From positions 48,289 to 95,455 of the forward strand of contig KN884760.1 of the NCBI GenBank assembly GCA_000934455.1: 47,167 nt of DNA. Direction: 5' to 3'. The stretch is from Apostichopus parvimensis (taxonomy: Eukaryota > Echinodermata > Holothuroidea > Aspidochirotida > Stichopodidae). Both the position numbers and the translations under genes were made by a program. Shown piece after piece: positions 11,401-23,400 of this stretch; position 1 is the stretch's first letter; every line of letters starts with the position of its first letter. Under the pieces are notes generated by a model, which saw only the letters and a list, made by a program, of their open reading frames with translations, was not told the origin of the DNA and searched no databases.

Positions 11401-14400
11401 AACATTAAACCTAACAGGAGCCCAGAGAGGTAACACATCTTCATTGGTGGCATGAACATTTGGGAAAGGATGCAAGCCTGGAGGTACAAATGTTATTATT
11501 TGCATTTGAAGTTTGAACAATTATGGTTTCACAAATTTGAAATTAAGCTGCATGTGTGCATAATTTGTGCAATGAATATTCATATCTGACAGCTGGGTTA
11601 CGTGTACAGTAACCGCTTCGGGAGATTATGTGTATCCTGGCTCAAGATTCTTTCCTTGTGTGTGTGTACCCTGTATACTTCAAGAAGCCCATTACAGGAT
11701 TTAAGACTCGGAAGAGACTATATGCAAGCAGGGCTGTTTATTAGTTTACATGAGATGTTACTGATTGCATCTAAAAATACAAAGCTGCTTTGGTTTCAAA
11801 GTTAGATACAATGAAAGAAGGACTTTTCTAATAATATTATCTCAGTGAAATGTTGGCATTGTTGACAAATTGACAGTTTAAATGTGTTTGACCTCAGGTA
11901 ATCTTTACTAATAATTACAACATTTAAAAGACAAAGGACACAAGCTTTACTTATTCTTCACCACCTCTGTAACACTGGCAGCGAAATATGGAAGTTTTCA
12001 TCACAAAGTTTTCCAAAGTATAAACCTATGGGGAGCAATGGTTCGAATACATTTGATTTGTATGCACTGAAAGAACAGCCACAATTATAACCTTACAACA
12101 GATGAAAGAACCACGGCCAGACAATATGGACTTGTTTCTGACAGATGGTCTAGGGTACAATTCATACCGTACCATCTCTTGATGAGTCCACAAAGGACAA
12201 AACCAATCACTGAGGGGCTCTTTTTATATTTCTGTTTTATTGAGGATGGGGGCAGGAATGGACTGGCATTTATGATAGTTTTAAAGCTTTATAAAATGTA
12301 ATCTCTTTATATTTTCAGAAATTGAAGACAAAGAGGACCAAATGACCAAACTCTATAAACAAATCGATCTTAAGAATCTTGAGACAATGAAGCACAAAAA
12401 TGTTGCAGAGAATGCAAAGGTAAGTTCAAATCTTATTTAATGGGACTAAAAAATAACCACACTTTTTCTCAAGGATCGGCTATTCTACGTAGTGGATTGG
12501 TATCTTATGACAATGGCCATAATATGGGCCCACTTGTCTATAATAATTCTATAATAAAAAAGAAGATATTTTTTTACAAGCTTCCCACTTGGAGGATGAT
12601 TTTAAAGAGCAAAGAGTAAAATAACAGAAATAAAAATAAAAAGGCAGTTGTTGATACTAGTTAGCTAAAATATTACAATTTTTATGGTTTGTAGAATTTT
12701 ATTTATCAATTATAGGTTTTAATAAACAGAAAATGCTTGAAATTTAGGAGGTGAACTGTTGAAGGTTTATGAGGAATCTATTCCCATTAGAGGAATAGGA
12801 GGAATAGAGGAATCTATTCCCAGCGCGGCGAGACTTTAGTGTAAGTTGCGCTATATAAGAACTGTTTATTATTATTATTATTATTTGTGTTCAATATGCT
12901 AGATCTTTAAAATGCATATAGGCTATAACTTCATCATGATTCTTGTATATGTAAATTCTGAAGTATAAATTTTAGCTGTAGTATAGGAATTAAGGATATA
13001 ACATTCAGTTTGGTCAGTGATTTAAATAATGATTTGACCATTAAGTAAATCCATTTTCATAAAATTATTGCCGTTGATCAAATAAATAGAAAATGGTCAC
13101 CTTGTAACTTTGGGAAATTTTCAGCAGAGATCTGGCTGATCACTTCGTAGAACCAAGTCAAAGTTTTACAATCTGTGGACAAAGATCCCTGATCCAAAGT
13201 TAGGGGTTTAGGGTTGCCAACAAAGTTCTCCATAAACTTTGGAAGAAACACAGACTTAAAACAATATTGTGGGAAAATGTGGAAAAAAATCTTGAACATA
13301 GTTGACTTAAAATAGTTTCCAAATATCTGCATTATACAACTTAGCACCCTTTTCATATAACAATTTTTCAGAAGGGAGGGAATAACTCCTTACCATAGAC
13401 CCCTTCCCAAGGCCTCATCATCGGCTACTGGGGGAGTCACCAAGATAATGTGGGGGGGGGGGAGTAGGCAAGTTGTTCTCAAGCAACTTTAAAGGCTAGG
13501 CCAGGACATAAATTAGGAGTCCTCATTATGTTACATAGTATAGCTTCCTCACTACACACAGAATAAAACAGGTACATGGCAGTGCATAATGGACACCAGA
13601 GTTTTCATAACTTGGACCCCTCATGTAAAGAGTGATTTATTTATTTAACCCATCTTTGACAGAGAAAATGACCTTTGCTATTGTTAGGGCTTGATTGGAA
13701 TGGAAGAAATTGTGGTCATTTCGTATTAAGTGAAGAAGCTTGCATTACTCCTTAACATTGGTGGGGTTTGTTGGTAATGATATTAATGTACATGCGAAAT
13801 TCAAACTCCTACGATCTCTCACAGAAAAAGCTTGAACAAATTGAAGACCTAAATTTAGAGATACAGGAACGTGATGAGGAAATAGAACGTCTGAATAAAG
13901 CTGCATTTGATCAAGAACTTTCCATCAAGCAAATGGAACAGTCCAAAGAGAAGAGCTTTGCAAAGCTCAAAGGTGCCCATGAAGAGAGTGAGGTAAGTTA
14001 ATAAATGCTCATTATTCACTTCCATTGTCTGTGGGGTAGGCTAAAGTGCACATCATTCACTTGAATTTTCTGTGGGATAGATTAAAGTGCACATCATTCA
14101 CTTCCATTATGTGTGGGGTAGGCAAAAGTGCACGTTATTTACTTGAATTTTCTGTGGGATAAATTAAAGTGCACATCATTCACTTCAATTGTCTGTGTGA
14201 TAGATTAAAGTGCACATCATTCACTTTAATTTTCTGTGGGATAAATTAGAGGGCACATCATTCACTTCAATTTTCTGTTGGTTATTTTAAAGTGCACATC
14301 ATTCACTTCAATTGTCTGGTGGGTAGGTTAAAGTGCACATTTATTGAATATTATTGTCTGTCTGTATGTCCAGAACCAACGTGTACGGTACAGTACACAT

Positions 14401-17400
14401 ATATTTGGGTAGCTTTATGGAGGAAACTCATAAAGAGCAGAACATGTCTATGTAAATGAATGTGGAGTGGAACCAGTTTTTCAATGGAACAACACTCTAC
14501 AGGTATTCATGTAGCCACCATCACAAGAAACAAAAATCAGTGGGGTTTTTATTAAGGGGTTTCAGGTTTGACCTAATTGCAATTGCTCAATCAAAGATTT
14601 GAACTCTAATACTCCTCAGATTCGGAACTAGTCATTAGTCATCAACACCGTTTAGTAGAAGGTTTCTAAGGAGAATCTGTTTTGACCTAAATGCAATAAA
14701 GTAATCCAAATCACAGATTTGAGTTTTGGGGTAAAAACAAACTGGTTACTATAATATTCCTTCTACTGTTGTTTTTTGTTTTTGTGTTTCGTTAGTAGGT
14801 ACATGGTATAATATCTCTTCTTTGGCTCTGTAAATTAATGTGATGCCATCTATAGATAAACCATCTGATAAAAAGTACAACTCTTCCTTCAATACTAATG
14901 AGGAACAATTTTGGTTTTGATTTGATTGGTCAAAAATTTGCAGTATCATGTAAACTTCAGTGTAATATCTGTATGTGGCTCTAGGTTTAAACCACAGTCC
15001 AGGAAGTTTCCCTTTCAAGCAGGATTTTTATAATCTGTTGACGTGTTATTCTACATCGTTGTTGATCTGAAGTTTTATGCATCATGATTATTAAAGAGTA
15101 TTTAATAGAAGGGAACAATGATTCTACAGGGGGCTTGTGACTAGGGCAATGTGAATGTAATGCTGAAATACGACTAGCTTCTTTATTATGTTCAACATGT
15201 CTTCTTTTAATTGTCATTACATTCGCTGTACCTACTCTACATGTCTGTTTATTTGTGAATTAGCGAGTATTCAATAGAAGGGAACAATGATTCTATAGGG
15301 GGCTTTGTGACTAGGGCAATGTGAATGTAATGCTGAAATACGACTAGCTTCTTTATTATGTTCGACATGTCTTCTTTTAATTGTCATTACATTCGCTGTA
15401 CCTACTCTACATGTCTGTTTATTTCACTTCTTCCATGGTTTGTTTCCTGGCACCACACAAACTATCATCTGCACAGACCAAGAAAGTAATGTAGTCATCC
15501 ATGCTTTATTTGTTTGCTGTGTGAAAGGGGAAAAAATACATTCTTTGCTGTGGCTTCAATATTGTTTTTGTAAAGAAAACTGGAGTTTGTAATCTAAATC
15601 TTGTTATATAATGATAATAATACAGTAGATTATATCGGTTTATATTAAGTTAACTGTGAGTGGTTTCATTTCATAACAGTTCTGATTTATATGCTTGCCT
15701 TACTTTGTAAAACCGATTTCCAATAAAAAGAATAACACATTAATAATTGTATTAAATTTACCTTTGTCAACAACAGTGCCATTGGAGTGGAAACCTTCAA
15801 TTGTTTTGCAACAATATGTTTTCATGTCAAGAGCTATTAAGATAACATTGTTTAAGGAAAGTGCGCACTTGTAAAAATGGTATCGTCTAATTTCTCAATC
15901 CTATTTTTATCACAAAGATGCATTGAACTTTTGTAGATTTGTTAATAGTGTACGTGCTGATCAATCGTGAAATAATTCAAGCTTGCATTAACATTATATT
16001 GACTATTTTGTGGGACTGTTGCATGCTATGTATTGGTCTTTTAATCACTAATAAAGAAGTTTGTCTGTCCTTAAACTGAAAGTAAAAAGTTGTAATAACT
16101 AACTTCTAATCTACTATCAAACTTCCTGTGTGGTAGATTTATGTATAAAATACCATCAGACAGTTTGAAAGTAGCAGGATCTTTCTTCAGAATCATACTT
16201 TGATCGAGATTGCCAAAAATCCAGTACTAGGGTTAAAATTTCAGATCCTCTAACTTGCATACCTGTTAGAGGAGATTGAAAACTAAAGGAGAGGAATATA
16301 TGTAGTATTCAAGAGATAAAAACATCAATTGCTCCTTAAGGCTGTAAAGAGGCTTTATTTTTCACAGAACAGAACATTTTTAAAAATACTTTATTCACAG
16401 TAGGCTACCAAATGTATGATACTATAGGCCTAGTGTTATCTAACACAATAATCTAACTTAACATCATACTAAGCTTTCACTTTCAAAACCAAAATGTTTT
16501 GGTTTGTGCACTGTTTTTAGTTAAATAACAGAGCTAGAAGGCAGTCTCTGGCATTGTACCTACAGGTACTTTAACTAAAGATCTTTTAAAATGCAAAGGC
16601 CCATACATTGTTTCAGAAGTCCTTCTTAGTACTGTAATTAACTTTTCTCATCTTTTGATGGTATGTCCTATGACTGCCCCATGTTTAAGTAAGCCATTAA
16701 TGCTCACCTAAACTGTATCCTTTATCTAAACTGTATATCCTGTATCTAAACTGTATCCTGTGGTAGCGTTACTGCATCTTCCTGTAAACGTCTACGGTAT
16801 CCATCCAACCATCGGTGCACGTTCATTCAATCATTGCCTGCTGAACCATCTTATATATCGCTTGTTAATACATACTGACCCATATATCCTAAGCTCTAAC
16901 AGTGTACTATGGGACCCCATCTCGTAATACATGACGTTGATGTGTGACTATATGATGATGCATTTTGCATTCTAACATGTTGTTCTCATATTACAATTAC
17001 AATGATCATTGCATGTTATTTCATATATAAATTGAAACTGCAGTGTAAGAGCCAGAACTAAAATACTAACAAACTCAATGTTGCAAATTGGTAACAATAT
17101 ATTTAGCATTTGATCATTTAATGTGGAACATATATATATGTGCTAAAAGCATTAATTTATTTACTTTAAAATATAAGCTATGAAGCCAAGTGTGACAATT
17201 TTGGTGCCTCTGTTGCAGTGTATCATGAAATCATATTCTGTGTAACCATATTAATACATTTTACAAACAGGAACAAGGGTAAGTATTTGGGCACTACAGA
17301 GATTTCATTATATATCATGTAGATACAGTGGCTACAGTAACCTGGACTTCATACAGAATTGCTTAACATTGCAAATTATGCAAAGGTTTAACATTGATGG

Positions 17401-20400
17401 CATCAAATAACAGGAACACCAACAATGTCACAAAGTTGGAACCCTTATTTATGGAATGTGTGGTTTACACGTTAGAAACTGCAATGTGTTTGAATGTTGT
17501 AAAGAGCAGGGTGAAGGGGAAAGGGAGGGGAGGGAAGGGGTGGGTATATGGAAAAGGGGGAGAGATGATAAATATGTATAGCTTGTGTGTACCTTTTTGG
17601 CAGTAAGCATATGGTGCAATAGTTTCCTTCCTTTGCTCAATCAGTCAAAACATGGGAAATAAAGTTAGTGCAAAATTGGTCACAGAAGATTCTCACAAAT
17701 GTAGTCTCTTGGTTGAGAAGTTATTCAAGAATGTTGCTATGGTAACAGATGTCTCATATAGTTGGCTTAACTAGTAATATATGTTGTTGTGTTGTTTGCA
17801 ACTGTGCATATATTATTTGAAAATTGCATCCATAATTATCAAAGTACTTTTGACTTTAAAGGAGGATGTATCAAGTACAGTAATCTGACCCTTCCTTGAC
17901 TTTAAAATAAATTCCAATTCAAACAAAGAGGATGCTTTGAAACAAAAGTTTCCTGTCAGAAATGGCTGTGCCATGTTCTCATTAGGTTTTTAATTAGCAT
18001 ATATGAGGGACTTTACTTGTAGTTTGATAGATTAAGTATTATTGATCAGATAAATTTGTTCAATTACAACTATTGATTCTGCACCATAGAAGGTCTCTTC
18101 CCTAATCCCCTAGTCTATTGAGATGAGCACTGTTCAAAGATATCAACAGAAATTGATTTTGAAGCTCCATTGAAAAGCTATCCAGACAATAGTGTTGACA
18201 AAGTCCCATTAAATTTACATAACTGTAGCCTTTTGAAATTCTCTGGAGGCAACAGTTGGCAAGGGTTGACTCCTTCGTCGGCCTGGTCACCATTCACGTG
18301 ACTGGTCGTTAACTTTCATTTGATCCACCGTAAGTTCCAGCAAGGTTTAATAAAATCAAAATGCAAGAATTTGTGGAAAGATAGAGCTATTTATTTTTGT
18401 TTGTTTTAATCAACAAGATTGCAGTAGAGGTGAGGTACTATAAGTATAAATGTAAAGACTATATTATTATATATACATTATAATATACACATATAACATG
18501 TGTTGTAGGTTATGTGCTTAATGTTAGGACAGCAGTGTTTGTGTGTACAGTTAGCTATTTTGTGGCTACTTTGCTGTTTTAGTATCATTGGTTACTTAGT
18601 TCCTAAAATTAGGATGTCAGTATCTACTGTACAGTTCTATTTTGATGCAAAAATTATTATGCATCACAATATTGATATGGTGCATTGTCAAAGCACTTTG
18701 AAGACAACAACATGTTTTATTTTAAGAGTTAATTGAAGCTAGGGTTAAATCTCCAAAGTACAGAGCAATACTAAGCAAATTGATATCACTCATGTAACTC
18801 TAGAGTAAGGGTACATTTTAAACCTAATATCTATTTATAACACTTTATTAGTGAATATTTGTCTGTTACCTGAAGTTATTAGAATTATGAAGGAAATAGT
18901 GAGGTGGTGTTTTGAATGGGATGGGGGGGGGGGTGGCAGGTAAAAGTAAAGAAGTGTTTATCCTGAAGGGTTTCAGTTTTTGGGGGTTATTTTATCTTGA
19001 CTCTAGGATTTGACCTATACAGTAGTAACTAGGTCTTTAAGTAAGTATGTTGTACATAAACACTTTCCTGCATGGTCACATGACAAATAGCATTAAGTCA
19101 CAGTTGATATCCACACGTTATGTATGTGACTCTGGAGCCATTTCTAACAGATATAGATTGCAGGTGAAAAAATATAGAATAGTTTAGTTTAGTTTAGTAG
19201 AAAAAAAGGATCAGGAGGGACTAAATAATTTTAATTTCCAAACTATTAGTTTTCTAAAATAAAGTCTGTGCCATCTGTTCTATATATGTTCCTTCCTCAT
19301 CATATTAGGTAGTTTACCAATCGTATTATTTAAAATAATGAAATTTAATTTCAAGACCTATTGTTTTAGATTTTTGTTACTCATTTGGACATTACTTATG
19401 CATCTGTAATGTAATGTATTACCATAGATGTATATGAGCATTTCCTTATGAAATGATATGTAATAAGGATAAAATGTTGTAAACTGTTGAAATCTTAAAA
19501 TGATACGATTAATCAGGCTAGTCAAATTCTCAGATTATTTTCCTTGTTACTATTACATAGCTAAACATTCAGAAGCTGCAATCCAAGGTTCAGAATTTAC
19601 AGCTGCTGTTAGAAGACACCAAAGCTGGTAAGTGATTCTTATTCATTGTTGAGGAGAAAAATGGTTGTACAGAAGAGATGATGTCATGACTTTGAAAAAT
19701 GAACTATCTGATGAGTGTTCTCGTCAATACCATTTTACTATCAGCTCAAAAAATTGGTTTAAGAAGATGTAATACAGTGTTGTAGCCACGCCGGTTGGCG
19801 CCGGTCGGGCGTAACCGCCACTAGTGCTTGCCGACCGGCACTCAGAGTAAATCAGCATCCTACCGACCGCCACTCAAGCTTCCTACCGACTGTCACAAAA
19901 ATCAGTGAATCTTGTATTAAATGAAATCAAAATACACTGAAAATTACTCAAAAAGTAAGTTGCCAAGAACAAGATTTTTTTATTGCAAACACCTGCACAG
20001 GTGTTGTGGATCAAGCGATACAATCCAGCACTGAATCATACAAAACGGTATACAAACATTCAGAATTTGTGAAATGCAAAATCATATTTATTAAGCCTTT
20101 CCTCGTACAATACAAATAAAAATGATAATTAATATGTAATTGTGACTTGTGAGGGCTTTACTAGGCGTGGGTTTTTTTGTTCAGTGATGCCGGTGGGCGT
20201 AGGGTGTTACGTTCAGTGATGTCAGTGGGGCATAGGGTGTATTGAATAACATACCTAATTTTAGCTATTCGCAAAGACTGTCAGGTGAAAAAATAGGGGT
20301 AGAATAGAGCCACCTAAAGCCATTGAAATAAACTAAAACCCTGTAGCTTCAGGGGCTTCGCCTCTCGAACCCCTCCAAGGGCCCCTGGACCTCATGCAGA

Positions 20401-23400
20401 GGTGGGCTCGCTATGCTCGCGGGCTGGCTTCGCTCGCCATGGTCAGACAAATTAGCCGCCACTCTCTTCAAATTAGCCAGCACTCACTTTCTCCTGGCTC
20501 CAACACTGATGTAATATATTATATTTTATATCATAGAATACTAAAGTGTAATAATTTATTAAAATATTTAAAGGGGAAAATTAAAATAGACAATTTAATA
20601 GGTTTGATCTCGAAATTATATATGAATATTGACCTCTTCTAGATCTTCAGAAACAACATAGAATTCAAGTTGACGAACTGAAGCAAGCTCATGAAGAAGA
20701 AATTACTGATCTGACCACAGAACTACAGAAGAAAATAGACCATCTTGAGGTAAGATGCAGGACTCAATGGTTAAACTCAATCCGGATGACATTTTTAAGA
20801 ATTTGTCTTATAAGCATTTTCTTTCCCTAGGCTTCTCCCTTAGAGTATTCTAGACAGGAATAATTCCTTGGTTTTTAAATATCTCCTCAAATAATAACAT
20901 GAAAATTGAGATGTAATATGTCTCAGTTAGAATGTTCACTTTCCATGTCTGTTTTTTATGGGGGGGGGGGGGGGGGGGGTTGTCTACAGCTACCATTCTA
21001 CTCGGTGTGGTAACACTATCTAGAGGGGAGCGTGCATTCTGTGATAAATGAATGGAACAGGCCTCACATTNNNNNNNNNNNNNNNNNNNNNNNNNNNNNN
21101 NNNNNNNNNNNNNNNNNNNNTATCTATTTGTAACACTTTATTAGTGAATATTTTCTGTTACCTGAAGTTATATGAATTATGAAGGAAATGGTGAGGTGGT
21201 GTTTTGAATGGGATGGGGGGAGGGGGGTGGCAGGTAAAAGTAAAGAAGTGTTTATCCTGAAGGGTTTCAGTGTTTGGGGGTTATATTATCTTGACTCTAG
21301 AATTTGACCTATACAGTAGTAACTAGGTCTTTCAGTAAGTATACTTTACATAAACACTTTCCTGCATGGTTACATGACAAATAGCATTAAGTCACAGTTG
21401 ATATCCACACATTATGTATGTGACTCTGGAGCCATTTATAACAGATATAGATTGCAGGTGAAAAAATATAGAATAGTTTAGTTTAGTAGAAAAAAAGGAT
21501 CAGGAGGGAATAAATAATTTTAATTTCCAAACTATTAGTTTTCTAAAATAAAGTCTGTGCCATCTGTTTCTATATATGTTCCTCCCTCATTATAGTAGGT
21601 AGTTTTATTTAAAATAATGACATTTAATTTCAAGACTTTAATTTTAGATTTTTGTTACTCATTTAGACATTAATATGCATCTGTAATGTAATGCATTACC
21701 ATAGATGTATAAGAGCATCTCCTTATAAAATGATGTGTAATAAGGATAAAATGTTGTAAACTGTTGAAGTCTTAACATGATACAATTAATCAGGCTAGTC
21801 AAATTCTCAGATTATTTTCCTTGTTACTATTAAATAGCTAAACATTCAGAAGCTGCAATCCAAGGTTCAGAATTTACAGCTGCTGATAGAAGACACCAAA
21901 GCTGGTAAGTGATTCTTCTTAATTGTTGAGGTTGTACAGAACAGATGATGTCATGACTATGAAAAATGAACTATCTGATTAGTGTTCTCATCAATACCAT
22001 TTTACTATCAGTTCAAAAAATTGATTTAAGAAGACGTAATTTATTATATTTTATATCATAGCATAGCATAATAAAATTGTAATAATTTATTAAAATATTT
22101 AAAGGGGAAAATTAAAATAGACAATTTAATCGATTTGATCTCTAAATTCTGTATGAATATTAACCTCTTGTAGATCTTCAGAAACAACACAGAATTCAAG
22201 TTGACGAACTGAAGCAAGCTCATGAAGAAGAAATTACTGATCTGACCACAGAACTACAGAAGAAAATAGACCATCTTGAGGTGAGATGCAGGACTCAACG
22301 GTTATACTCAATCCGGATGACATTTTTAAGAATTTGTCTTTTAAGCATTTTCTTTACCTAGGCTCCTTCCTTAGAGTATCCTAGACAGCAATAATTCCTT
22401 GGTTTTCAAATTGTGATGCTTTCTTAAATATCTGCTCAAATAATAACATGAAAATTGAGATAGTGAATCAGTTTCTTTGGTTAAGTGTAATATGTCTCAG
22501 TTAGAATGTTCACCTTCCATGTCTGTTTTTTTTTGAGGGGGGGGGGGGTGGGGTTGTCTACAGCTACCATTCTACTCGGTGTGGTAACACTATCTAGAGG
22601 GGAGCGTGCATTCTGTGATAAATGAATGGAACAGGCCTCACATTCTTCATAGCTATTGTCATGAGTGGCTTAATAAATTCCCACCTGTTTTTTCTCTCTC
22701 CGTCTAATGTATCGCTGTCCCAAACTTGATATTTTTGTTTACGTATCGGCTGAATCTATCCTGTCATGATCTTATGGAACAACACTGTGGGGTGAAGTTA
22801 ATGTGCTTAATATGGGCTAATATTCAGTGCATTAGTTGTTCGTCATTCTTTCATTCTTCAAAGTTAAGTGTGGAACATGTACGGGATTGGAAGGCATCTC
22901 AGGGTACAGTGCCAAATTTAAGATTTGTAAATGTTGCAAAATGGGTTTACAACTTTCAGTAACCTGTTTTATGCTTTGGTTAGACTCTGTTTAGGCCAAA
23001 TAATATGGAAATTTATATAGTGTTGTTGAAATATGTAAAGAAAACCCCCTTTTTTTTTGGTAAATGGTATAAAAAGAAAAAAAAATGTAGGCTACTTTAC
23101 ACTTAACCACTTATCAGATACATTCTTTGGACACATTATTTTAATTATTTGGACATTATATCCTGTTTATTAATATTGATATATGTATTTCTTTTTTATT
23201 TCAGGGTGAAGCTCTCAATCAGGAGAGAGGTTGGGCATCAGATTCAGAAGAGGAGGGGGAGATTATCTCCAGCCCTCACTCTAGCAGCAGACAAACTCAG
23301 AGCAGGAAATCTGTCAGGGTAAATAAACTAGATTCTTGTTATTTCTTGTCCTTATGACAACCTGGAAATTCTTTGGTGATTGTGTGAGCAGCAAAGTTAC

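Larger units (their letters stand above)
10641..12578. repeat. Duplicated block 1, copy B
   Basis: Second copy of 8652-10590. Differences seen include GAGAGTACAAATG versus GAAAGTAAAAATG after exon 5, one A missing in an A run, and one silent change in exon 6. It continues without a break into unique intron sequence at 12579. Confidence 0.93.
13993..19560 (+). other. Intron 7, the longest (5.6 kb)
   Basis: Besides the 41-bp array and the 169-bp duplication it holds an imperfect repeat at about 14565-14725 (two GACCTAAATGCAA-type segments about 130 bases apart), a G-rich tract at 17509-17544, and, near the end, the start of duplicated block 2. No exon is seen; phases of exons 7 and 8 (both 0) do not require one. 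Confidence 0.55.
18828..21070. repeat. Duplicated block 2, copy A, ends at the N gap
   Basis: It matches 21121-22644 across two exons and three intron parts, with several percent differences, small indels and different G-run lengths. This copy alone contains the hAT-like insertion 19775-20508. As with block 1, the copies meet exactly at an N gap. Confidence 0.92.
21121..22644. repeat. Duplicated block 2, copy B (empty transposon site)
   Basis: Second copy of block 2. At about 22036-22045 it reads AGAAGACGTAATTTATTATA where copy A has the transposon between duplicated ATGTAATA. It runs on into unique intron after 22644. Confidence 0.92.
20750..23204 (+). other. Intron 9, including gap and block 2 copy B
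   Basis: A 20-base G run at 20960-20979 corresponds to an interrupted G run near 22536 in the other copy. The unique part, 22645-23204, is AT-rich; a 78-codon frame at 22726-22962 lacks supporting features. Confidence 0.5.

Noticed and set aside
13078-13356. 92-codon minus-strand frame
   Set aside because: No recognised domain, low complexity Phe/Lys composition from A/T-rich DNA, inside a plus-strand intron.
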